Assembly: GCA_900555165.1 (NCBI GenBank)
Contig: USKE01000041.1
Coordinates: 1-11,244, forward strand
DNA length: 11,244 bases
From: an uncultured Porphyromonadaceae bacterium
GTDB taxonomy: Bacteria; Bacteroidota; Bacteroidia; Bacteroidales; Muribaculaceae
Reading direction: 5' to 3'
The translations under genes were made by a program, and so were the position numbers. Positions 1 through 6,719 of the stretch are shown here, one piece after another; the first letter of the stretch is position 1, and each line of letters opens with the position of its first letter. The notes below the pieces were generated by a model. The model was not told the DNA's origin and made no database searches. It saw only the letters and a list, made by a program, of their open reading frames with translations.

Positions 1-1189
1 TACTGATGTCGATGGCGCCGTTGCCGGTCGAGCAGCCGCCGGGACGGTAGGGTCCGCGGTAGCTGTCGAGCATCAGGTTCCACACCATGGCGCCGCGCCC
101 CCAGTTCTTCACTACGTCGAAGATGAGCGCCTTGGCGTCGGTGTTCACGGCGTTGATGCCCACACCGGGCCATGACCATGTGCCGGCGGTCCACTCGGTG
201 AAAATCAGCTCTTTGTCGGGATTGGCGTTGTGCACGTTGGTCATCTCCGAGGCGTTGCCGCCATAGTTGTGGTATGCGGCACCGGCGATGTACTTGCTGG
301 CGTCGGCGTCGGCATAGATCTTTGTGGGATATGACTGCTGGTCCGCAAGGTTGTCGTAATTGTAGTTGTGGTCGAATACATAGATTTTTGTCGCCAGACC
401 GGCCTCACGGAATTTGGGGCCGAGAGCTTGTTTGATGAAGTCGCGGGCCTCGTTCCACCCCATGAACATCGATGCCGAATTACCGCGGTTGAGGGGTTCG
501 TTCTGCGGGGTTACGCCATAAATCTGTATACCGTTGTTCCGGAACGCCTGGATCCATTTAACGAAATAGGTGGCATAATCCTGATAATATTCAGTGCGCA
601 GATTACCGCTTGTCCAGTTACCGTTGGTCTTCATCCAGCGGGGAGCCGTCCAGGGGGCCGACATCACTTTCACATCTGGATTTATGGCCAGAATCTCCTT
701 CATCACGGGGATGATGTACTGAGTCTCCTCTGAGGTGAGGGCGAAGTTTTCGATGCCCGGAGTGTCGCAGCAGGTGTATTCGCTCAGCGAGAAGTCACTG
801 CACCCGATGGGCACACGCACATACGAACAGCCGTAGCCGTGCTGACGCGAGAATATCTGCGTGAGCAACGCCTTGCGGGCGGCGGGGTTCATCTTCAGCA
901 GATTGTAGGCGGCCGAGCCGGTGATGGCGAAACCGAACCCGTCGATTTCCTGACGCTGATCCGTGGGGTTGAGGGTGATGGTGCCGTCTACGTTGCCCGA
1001 ACCGCTGTCGAAACTGATGGCCGAGGGAGTCATGCGGTTGCTGCCATCCTCAGACACGAGGTATGACTGAACGGGCGCCTGCGAGTCATCGGCCTCGATC
1101 TTTATTGTGGGGTTGGGGAAACTCACCGCCTGCGCCGATGCGGCGAGTGCCACTGCACCCAGCGCGAGAAATGATATGATCGGTTTCAT
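1..1189 (-). CDS. GH30 family secreted glycosidase (probable endo-beta-glucanase), 3' end outside window
   Basis: This is the N-terminal 396 residues of a retaining glycoside hydrolase of clan GH-A, read through without a stop to the window edge, so the C-terminal beta-sandwich is not visible. The protein starts with a Sec signal peptide (MKPIISFLALGAVALAASAQA, cleavage near residue 21) and has no lipobox cysteine. Family signs are the QEIDGFGFAITGSAA strand near the start of the barrel, SAPWTAPRWMK, the acid/base motif TPQNEP with Glu231, and the nucleophile motif FTEW with Glu332. The 101-residue spacing between the glutamates and the WNLMLD segment after them fit GH30. In Bacteroides, GH30 subfamily 3 members are endo-1,6-beta-glucanases. 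That activity is inferred here, and glucosylceramidase or another beta-glycosidase remains possible. The gene lies 30 bp downstream of the binding-protein gene on the same strand, with no terminator between, so they probably form one operon. Confidence 0.9.
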   Translation of the reverse strand, partial: MKPIISFLALGAVALAASAQAVSFPNPTIKIEADDSQAPVQSYLVSEDGSNRMTPSAISFDSGSGNVDGTITLNPTDQRQEIDGFGFAITGSAAYNLLKMNPAARKALLTQIFSRQHGYGCSYVRVPIGCSDFSLSEYTCCDTPGIENFALTSEETQYIIPVMKEILAINPDVKVMSAPWTAPRWMKTNGNWTSGNLRTEYYQDYATYFVKWIQAFRNNGIQIYGVTPQNEPLNRGNSASMFMGWNEARDFIKQALGPKFREAGLATKIYVFDHNYNYDNLADQQSYPTKIYADADASKYIAGAAYHNYGGNASEMTNVHNANPDKELIFTEWTAGTWSWPGVGINAVNTDAKALIFDVVKNWGRGAMVWNLMLDSYRGPYRPGGCSTGNGAIDIS

Positions 1190-1219
1190 ATTCTGCTGTG
1201 ATTTGTGTTGGTTTGATGA

Positions 1220-3286
1220 TTATTGTATTGCTATTTTTTCAACTCGGGTGCCTGTGCGGCGGATGTAAATGCCATGCGACGGCGTGTAGACTCTCACGCC
1301 CTGCAGGTTATAGTATTCGACAGGGGCGTCTGTGTCACCTGCGACCTCATCGACACCGGTGGGTGTGGCGTCGGCGGTTCCGTTGGGCGTGAGGGTTATC
1401 CTGACACGACCTGTCCGGTCGGCCGTACTGCCGTTGAAGAGGATGTTGTCGGCACCGTGGGCCACGGCATAATTCTTTCCCAGGGCAAGAGGAGTAGACA
1501 CGGCCATGCCGAAACTTGTGGCGCCGTCGGCGGTCGTCACCTTGAACGGACCGCTGAAATCGGAAGTCGAGAGGGTGTATATGCCATTGGCATACTCGAA
1601 GGCATAGCGCTGCGAGGCGGTCCAGTTGTTGAAGTCGCCCACCAGGAAAAGCGTAGGCATGCCGTCGACCTGCACCGTGCGGGCGGCAACGTCGAATGTA
1701 ATGGTGACTTCAGCGCCGACACCCTCTGCAAGTGACATGTTCGCGCCATTGCCTGAAAGCACGCATGAGTAGGTTCTGCCGTAGACAAGCGGCGAGGTGC
1801 AGCCGAACTGTGAGTTCCAGTCGGGGGTCACGATCTTGAATTCACCCGACAGCCTGGGCAACGTGAGGGTGTATATGCCGTTTGCCTCCGTGAAACGGTA
1901 GTCGCCGTTGTCGCTGGCCCAGCCGTTTATGTCACCGGCCAGATAAAGACCCTTGGATGTATCGACTGTAGCCCGTGAGCTGACTGTAAGTTTCATGGTG
2001 GCATGATTGAATGTAATCAGGGCGTCGGTCACCGGCGAGGCCACCGACATGTCGTTGCCTGACCCAGGAATACAGTCATATTCGGTCTCGACATTCATGT
2101 TGGCTGCGCCGCCGTACTGCACGGCCCATTCGGGCGCGGTGCCACCTGCGATGCGGAATTTGCCCGACAGCTCGGGAACCGAGAGCGTATAGACATCGCC
2201 GGTGCGCGTGAAACGGTATGCGGCCTCGGTGTTGTGCCAGCTGTTCAGTTCACCGGCAAGATACAGGTCGGGCATCACGGTGAGCGTAGGCACGGCACCG
2301 CGCAGGTCGACAGTCAGCGTGGCACCGGCGATGGTGGTGTATTCGGCCGGACGCACGAAGTTGTTGCCGTACCCCTCGATACAGGGCATGGGGCTGTCGA
2401 ACATGAAATCAGCCGTTGCCGCGCCAAGCTGTGTCTCCCATCCGGCGGTCACGACCTTGAATTCAGTCGGCAGGGCGTCGACATGCAGGGTGTAGATACC
2501 ATCGGCATGCTCGAATTTGAAATCGGGATGGTCGCTCCACCATGTGCCGTTGATATTGTGGGCCAGATAGAGATCAGAGTCTACCGTGACCGCATTGAGG
2601 GCTTTCACCTCAAGCGACAGCGATGCGAGATTAAAGGTCAGCAGGACACTCCCGGAGGCCGAACCGGCCAGTTTCATATTCGTGTCAGAACCGTCCCGGA
2701 GTGTGTAAGTATTTCCCGGAGTGACTTCGGTCGGGCCCCCATATTTCAGCAGCCAGTCGCCGTTGGTGTCGTTGGCGCCCCCGGCGATGCGGAATTCCCC
2801 GGTGAGACCGGTCGCCACAAATGTGAAGACACCGTTGTTCTCGTTGAAACGATAGTCTGGCCGGGTGTTGCTCCAGTTGGTAACCTCACCCACCAGATAG
2901 ATATCAGGCACGACGGTGAGCTTCGGCGCCGAGGCGTCGGTGATGTCGAAACGTAGCGTCGCGCCCGCTACAGTCATTGTTTTCGGAAACTTGATATTGT
3001 CGGCAGAGCTGGTGCTGTTCACACATCCGATTGAGGTGTTGAAAGCCACGCGCTGGGTCGAGCCGTACTGGCTTTTCCAGCCCGATTCGGCGATTTTGAA
3101 ACCGTTGCCGAAATCATCACTGTTGAAACTGTCGATGTGCAAGGTATGCACGCCATTGCTTTCGGTAAATTTGAACTCCTGCTTGAAACTCCAGTCATTG
3201 CCTTTGCCAACAAGGTAGAAGTCGGCGCCCGTCGCGACCGTCCGACACAGGCACAATACGATAATTAAGGATAAATACTTTCTCAT
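1220..3286 (-). CDS. Secreted SusE/SusF-like protein with six tandem carbohydrate-binding modules
   Basis: This 688-residue protein is most likely a non-catalytic glycan-binding protein that holds polysaccharide near the cell. After a signal peptide (about residues 1-21) come six beta-sandwich repeats at about 22-127, 128-237, 238-338, 339-444, 446-543 and 545-636. Each opens with a D/G-L/I-Y-L-V/A-G strand and a tryptophan (W32, W138, W249/W250, W350, W456, W555), followed by a [YF]-x-F strand, an NG-[VI]-[YFH]-T strand and a [FK]-[KR]-[IV] strand. Modules 1-5 carry a second tryptophan before a YG/LG/FG pair. This layout matches the SusE/SusF starch-binding modules, though the ligand here is unknown. 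Residues 655-688 (EYYNLQGVRV, then GIYIRRTG) resemble a Bacteroidales C-terminal sorting tail. There is no good lipobox, unlike SusE and SusF. A promoter at 3309-3339 lies just upstream, and the GH30 gene follows. The gene may support beta-glucan capture. Confidence 0.85.
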   Translation of the reverse strand: MRKYLSLIIVLCLCRTVATGADFYLVGKGNDWSFKQEFKFTESNGVHTLHIDSFNSDDFGNGFKIAESGWKSQYGSTQRVAFNTSIGCVNSTSSADNIKFPKTMTVAGATLRFDITDASAPKLTVVPDIYLVGEVTNWSNTRPDYRFNENNGVFTFVATGLTGEFRIAGGANDTNGDWLLKYGGPTEVTPGNTYTLRDGSDTNMKLAGSASGSVLLTFNLASLSLEVKALNAVTVDSDLYLAHNINGTWWSDHPDFKFEHADGIYTLHVDALPTEFKVVTAGWETQLGAATADFMFDSPMPCIEGYGNNFVRPAEYTTIAGATLTVDLRGAVPTLTVMPDLYLAGELNSWHNTEAAYRFTRTGDVYTLSVPELSGKFRIAGGTAPEWAVQYGGAANMNVETEYDCIPGSGNDMSVASPVTDALITFNHATMKLTVSSRATVDTSKGLYLAGDINGWASDNGDYRFTEANGIYTLTLPRLSGEFKIVTPDWNSQFGCTSPLVYGRTYSCVLSGNGANMSLAEGVGAEVTITFDVAARTVQVDGMPTLFLVGDFNNWTASQRYAFEYANGIYTLSTSDFSGPFKVTTADGATSFGMAVSTPLALGKNYAVAHGADNILFNGSTADRTGRVRITLTPNGTADATPTGVDEVAGDTDAPVEYYNLQGVRVYTPSHGIYIRRTGTRVEKIAIQ

Positions 3287-3308
3287 GGTTCATGTTCGGT
3301 TCATGTTG

Positions 3309-3339
3309 CAAATATAGGTACATTCCGGGGCAATGCAAG
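3309..3339 (-). promoter_or_regulatory. Bacteroidetes-type promoter for the binding-protein/GH30 operon
   Basis: Reading the minus strand, a -7 box TATATTTG (3316 to 3309) matches TAnnTTTG exactly. A CTTG containing the -33 TTG (3339 to 3336) lies 19 nt before it. Transcription would begin near 3302 and leave a leader of only about 16 nt before the ATG at 3286. Confidence 0.65.
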
Positions 3340-3533
3340 ATACAGGTAAACTTACAAGTAAGTAATAAACAACACAATATGCTGATATTCAACAGCCGGA
3401 AGGTGCATACAGGTAAATTACAGCCCGTCTGCCAGGCGATGTCATTCCATCCTGTAAATATGCCATGCCGTATCACCCACAAGGTGCCCGGCGCCCATAC
3501 CGTTCCATGCCAAGTGACAGTCCGATTTACCTG
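3340..3533. repeat. CAGGTAAA motif repeats in the divergent intergenic region
   Basis: An 11-bp direct repeat ATACAGGTAAA occurs at 3340-3350 and 3407-3417, 67 bp apart. The inverse TTTACCTG occurs at 3526-3533, and a looser CCTGTAAAT lies at 3451-3459. The spacing between the two sugar-enzyme operons makes these candidate operator sites for a locus regulator. That is inference: no regulator gene is in the window. The rest of the 3287-3707 gap shows the two promoters but no RNA gene or convincing ORF. Confidence 0.35.
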
Positions 3534-3612
3534 CCAAACAACATATCCGCAACTAATCAGCTAATTATCTGCATTATACACAGAGTATGCCTTTACCTCA
3601 CGCGACAAGCTA

Positions 3613-3643
3613 TTGCCGATGAACCGATTTTTGCTTAAATTTG
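3613..3643 (+). promoter_or_regulatory. Bacteroidetes-type promoter for the GH2/ThuA remnant-GH3-GH5 arm
   Basis: The -7 box TAAATTTG (3636-3643) matches TAnnTTTG exactly. A -33 TTG (3613-3615) lies 20 nt upstream. Transcription would start near 3650, giving a leader of about 58 nt to the ATG at 3708. This would make 3660, a TTG codon in the same frame, an unlikely start because it sits about 10 nt from the transcript end. Confidence 0.65.
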
Positions 3644-3707
3644 TGTAGTCATTATCCTTTTGTTGCACTGCCATGGCGCCCCGACTACGGCAATGGCATT
3701 ACCCTCC

Positions 3708-4103
3708 ATGAAAAAATTCCTCTGCAAAGGCATTGTATCTGTAACATTGGCATGTGCGGCCGTTCCGACTGCAACCCATGCCCAGGAACTGCGGCAGACC
3801 ATACTTATTAACGATGGCTGGACGTTTGCATTTGCAGACGACACTGCGCATGTGGCTGTAGCGTTGCCGCACACCTGGAATGCAGACGCCTACTCTGCCC
3901 GCAACTACCCCATCGGCATCAAGGAGGTGGTGAAATTCGGTGACTTCCCCGTAGTATGGACCAACACCCGCTACCGCATGATATACCTCAACATGGGTCA
4001 CGGCGACCTCGAGTTTACCGACGCCACGCAGAACATGCTGTTTGTCAACGCGCTGCGCTGGGTAGTAAGCCGTTCGCCCAAAGGCGACCCGTTCACCCGA
4101 TAA
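3708..4103 (+). pseudogene. Chimeric remnant: GH2 N-terminus fused in frame to a ThuA-like C-terminus
   Basis: This 131-residue ORF begins with a clear signal peptide (MKKFLCKGIVSVTLACAAVPTATHA). Residues 27-66 look like the first strands of a GH2 beta-galactosidase-type sugar-binding domain: R-x-T-I-L-I-N-D-G-W-x-F, then V-A-L-P-H-T-W-N-A-D. Residues from about 68 on look like the last part of a ThuA (trehalose-utilisation-like) domain: FPVVWTNTRYRMIYLNMGHGD and then TQNMLFVNALRWVV. The catalytic barrel of GH2 and the N-terminal two thirds of ThuA are absent. I infer a deletion joining two neighbouring genes, with the seam near 3897-3917. The reading frame is intact, so a small secreted product could still be made, but neither parent function is expected. 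The ATG at 3708 is chosen because it starts the signal peptide; an in-frame ATG at 3693 is the alternative. GH3 follows 57 bp later on the same transcript. Confidence 0.6.
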
Positions 4104-4160
4104 CATAAGCAACCGTTCAAAATTACTGACAACAATAATCTAATCCTTAAATATCCCGTT

Positions 4161-6491
4161 ATGAAAAAGCTTTCATTGGCATTTACAGCCGCATTGTCGG
4201 CCGCAGGAATCTGCACCGCGGCCACAGTGACTCCGGCCATCGCCCCCGATCCGGCCATAGAGGCCGAGGTGGAACGTATCGTATCAGGCATGTCGCTCGA
4301 TGACAAAATCGGGCAGATGTGCGAGATCGAGATCGGCACCATCACAAAAGACGAGAACGGCTCGCCCGTGCTCGACCCGCAGAAAGTAGAGACCGCATTC
4401 AGCCGGTACCGCGTCGGCTCTGTACTCAACACCGCCCAGGGACACGCCCAGGATCGCGAAACCTGGTACCGCCTGATCAGCGGCATCCAGGACGCCTCGA
4501 TGAAATACATCGGCATCCCCGACATCTACGGCGTGGACCAGAACCACGGCACAACCTACACCACCGGTGGTACCCTGTTCCCCCAGGAGATAAACATGGC
4601 CGCCTCGTTCAACCGCGACCTGGTGCGCGAGGGAGCCGCCGTGTGCGCCTACGAGTCACGCGCCGCCTCGATTCCCTGGGTCTACAACCCGGTGATGGAC
4701 CTTGGCCGCAACCCCGTGTGGAGCCGTATCTGGGAGAGTTTCGGCGAAGACCCCTACATCAACGGCGAGATGGCCGTGGCCATGGTGAAAGGCTATCAGG
4801 GTGATGACCCCAACCACATCGGCCTGAAGGGTGTGGCATCATGTCTGAAACACTACATGGCATACGGCAACCCCGTGACCGGCAAAGACCGCACCCCCTC
4901 GTCAATCAACCCAGTCGACCTGCGCGAGAAATATTTCCAGCCCTTCAAGATGGCCATCCGCGCCGGCGCCCTGTCGGTGATGGTGAACTCGGGCATCAAC
5001 AACGGCCTACCCTTCCACGCCAACCACGAGATGCTCACCGTATGGCTCAAGGAGGACCTGAACTGGGACGGCATGATCGTGACCGACTGGGCCGACATCC
5101 ACAACCTCTGGAAACGCGACAAGATTGCCGCCGACTATAAGGAGGCCATCATGCTTGCCATCAACGCCGGCATAGACATGTCTATGACCCCCTATGACAC
5201 AGAGTTCTGCCCCCTGCTCAAAGAGCTTGTAAACGAAGGCAAGGTGTCGCAGGAACGCATCGACGACGCCGCACGTCGCATCATACGCCTGAAACTGCGT
5301 CTGGGCCTGTTCAAGACTCCGGCCACCAAGCCGAAGGATTACCCGCTGTTCGGCAGCCGCGAGTATGCCGACAAGGCGCTTGAACTGGCCGTACAGAGCG
5401 AAATCCTGCTCAAGAACGAAAACGCCGTGCTCCCCATCGCCGAAGGGAAACGCATCCTTGTCACCGGCCCCAACGCCAACTCGATGCGCTCGCTCAACGG
5501 CGGATGGTCATACACCTGGCAGGGCACCGACGAAGGCCGTTTCCACGACCGGTACAACACTATCTACGAGGCCCTCTGCAACCGCTACGGCAAACAGAAC
5601 GTGATTCTTGAACAGGGCATGGACTATGTGCCCGACTACGGCAAATGGGAGGCCGAGCGAAACGTGCGCATCGAGGCTGCTGTCAAGGCCGCCGCGGACG
5701 CCGACGTAATCGTGGCCTGCATCGGCGAGAACTCGTACTGCGAGACCCCGGGCAACACCAACGACCTGCACCTCTCGGCCAACCAGACACAGCTTGTGAA
5801 GGAACTTGCCAAGACCGGCAAGCCCATCGTGCTGGTACTCAACGAGGGACGTCCGCGCATTATCCGCGAGATCGAGCCGCTGGCAGCAGGCGTGATCGAT
5901 GTACTGCTCCCGGGTAACTACGGCGGCGACGCCCTGGCACAGCTCATCGCCGGCGACCGCAATTTCAGCGCCAAGCTCCCCTACACCTACCCCAAATGGA
6001 TCAACGCCCTGGCCACCTACGACCACAAACCCTGCGAAACCGTAGAGACCATGAGCGGCGCCTATAACTATGCCGCCGACATCGACGTGCAGTGGCCCTT
6101 CGGCTACGGCATGAGCTACACCACCTTCGAATACAGCGACCTCACCGTCGACAAGACCGCCTTCACCCCCGCCGACAACCTCACCGTCAGCGTGACCGTG
6201 AAAAACACCGGCGCTGTCGAGGGCATGGAACCGGTGATACTCTACAGCAGCGACCTCGTGGCCTCAATCACCCCCGACGTGCTGAGGGTGCGCGGTTTCG
6301 AGAAAGTCAGCCTCAAACCCGGCGAAAGCCGCAAGGTGACATTCACCATCCCGGCCTCGGACCTCGCCTTTGTGAACTACCAGGGCAAATGGACCGTCGA
6401 GAAAGGTGACTTCGACTTCACCGTCGACAAGCTGAAAGTGCGCACCGCCTGCACCGAGACCAAAGTCTGGGAAACCCCGAACATCCTCTGA
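4161..6491 (+). CDS. GH3 family beta-glucosidase, secreted
   Basis: This 776-residue enzyme should release glucose from the non-reducing end of beta-gluco-oligosaccharides, probably in the periplasm. After a signal peptide (about 1-21) comes the GH3 TIM-like barrel (about 30-385), with GVDQNHGTTYTTGGTLFPQ at 124-142, WESFGEDP at 191-198, the substrate-binding K230-H231 pair, and the nucleophile Asp309 in the motif MIVTDW. The alpha/beta sandwich domain (about 410-600) carries ACIGENSYCETPG at 519-531, where the acid/base glutamate (E523 or E528) is expected. A fibronectin-III-like domain (about 650-750) completes the BglX-like order, and the length is normal for that class. The ATG at 4161 directly starts the signal peptide. 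No promoter is apparent in the 57 bp upstream, so it is probably cotranscribed with the remnant ORF. With GH30 nearby, beta-glucan breakdown is the likely role, but this GH3 group varies in linkage preference. Confidence 0.95.
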   Translation: MKKLSLAFTAALSAAGICTAATVTPAIAPDPAIEAEVERIVSGMSLDDKIGQMCEIEIGTITKDENGSPVLDPQKVETAFSRYRVGSVLNTAQGHAQDRETWYRLISGIQDASMKYIGIPDIYGVDQNHGTTYTTGGTLFPQEINMAASFNRDLVREGAAVCAYESRAASIPWVYNPVMDLGRNPVWSRIWESFGEDPYINGEMAVAMVKGYQGDDPNHIGLKGVASCLKHYMAYGNPVTGKDRTPSSINPVDLREKYFQPFKMAIRAGALSVMVNSGINNGLPFHANHEMLTVWLKEDLNWDGMIVTDWADIHNLWKRDKIAADYKEAIMLAINAGIDMSMTPYDTEFCPLLKELVNEGKVSQERIDDAARRIIRLKLRLGLFKTPATKPKDYPLFGSREYADKALELAVQSEILLKNENAVLPIAEGKRILVTGPNANSMRSLNGGWSYTWQGTDEGRFHDRYNTIYEALCNRYGKQNVILEQGMDYVPDYGKWEAERNVRIEAAVKAAADADVIVACIGENSYCETPGNTNDLHLSANQTQLVKELAKTGKPIVLVLNEGRPRIIREIEPLAAGVIDVLLPGNYGGDALAQLIAGDRNFSAKLPYTYPKWINALATYDHKPCETVETMSGAYNYAADIDVQWPFGYGMSYTTFEYSDLTVDKTAFTPADNLTVSVTVKNTGAVEGMEPVILYSSDLVASITPDVLRVRGFEKVSLKPGESRKVTFTIPASDLAFVNYQGKWTVEKGDFDFTVDKLKVRTACTETKVWETPNIL

Positions 6492-6518
6492 ACTCTGCAA
6501 CACATACCTGCGTAATTA

Positions 6519-6630
6519 CGGCATTTCATTGTAGGGTCGCCACATATGGCGGTCGCAAACATCGGGCAATCAGACAATTGCCCATTCATTGTAGGGTCGC
6601 TACATGTAGCGACCCTACAATGAAATGCCG
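6519..6630. repeat. Palindromic intergenic repeat element, copy 1 (REP/MITE-like)
   Basis: The outer arms are a perfect 22-bp inverted repeat (6519-6540 with 6609-6630). Inside are a 5-bp stem (6538-6542 with 6547-6551), a 7-bp stem (6564-6570 with 6577-6583) and a perfect 40-bp palindrome at 6585-6624, whose left half repeats the outer left arm (TTCATTGTAGGGTCGC at 6525-6540 and 6585-6600). No ORF lies within. The element sits between GH3 and GH5 and could end, slow or stabilise the GH3 transcript. It shares an 18-bp core palindrome (GTCGCTACATGTAGCGAC) with the copy after GH5. Confidence 0.85.
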
Positions 6631-6719
6631 GATTACAGATTCTGACCACATTCTCACACACCTCATTTATATTTTACAGGCATACTGTATATCCACCAAT
6701 CCAAAACACTTATCACATC

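Noticed and set aside
2234..2956. 240-residue plus-strand ORF inside the binding-protein gene
   Set aside because: The minus strand encodes clear repeated modules here, whereas the plus translation has no recognisable domain.
3660..3707. Longer N-terminus of the GH2/ThuA remnant from a TTG at 3660 or an ATG at 3693
   Set aside because: It would put up to 16 residues before a normal signal peptide, and the TTG is only about 10 nt from the predicted transcript start.
5508..6026. 172-residue minus-strand ORF inside GH3
   Set aside because: It opposes the well-conserved second domain of GH3 and shows no family features of its own.
6668..6675. Separate GH5 promoter with TATATTTT as -7 box
   Set aside because: One mismatch in the key G and no -33 TTG at the right distance; too weak to call.
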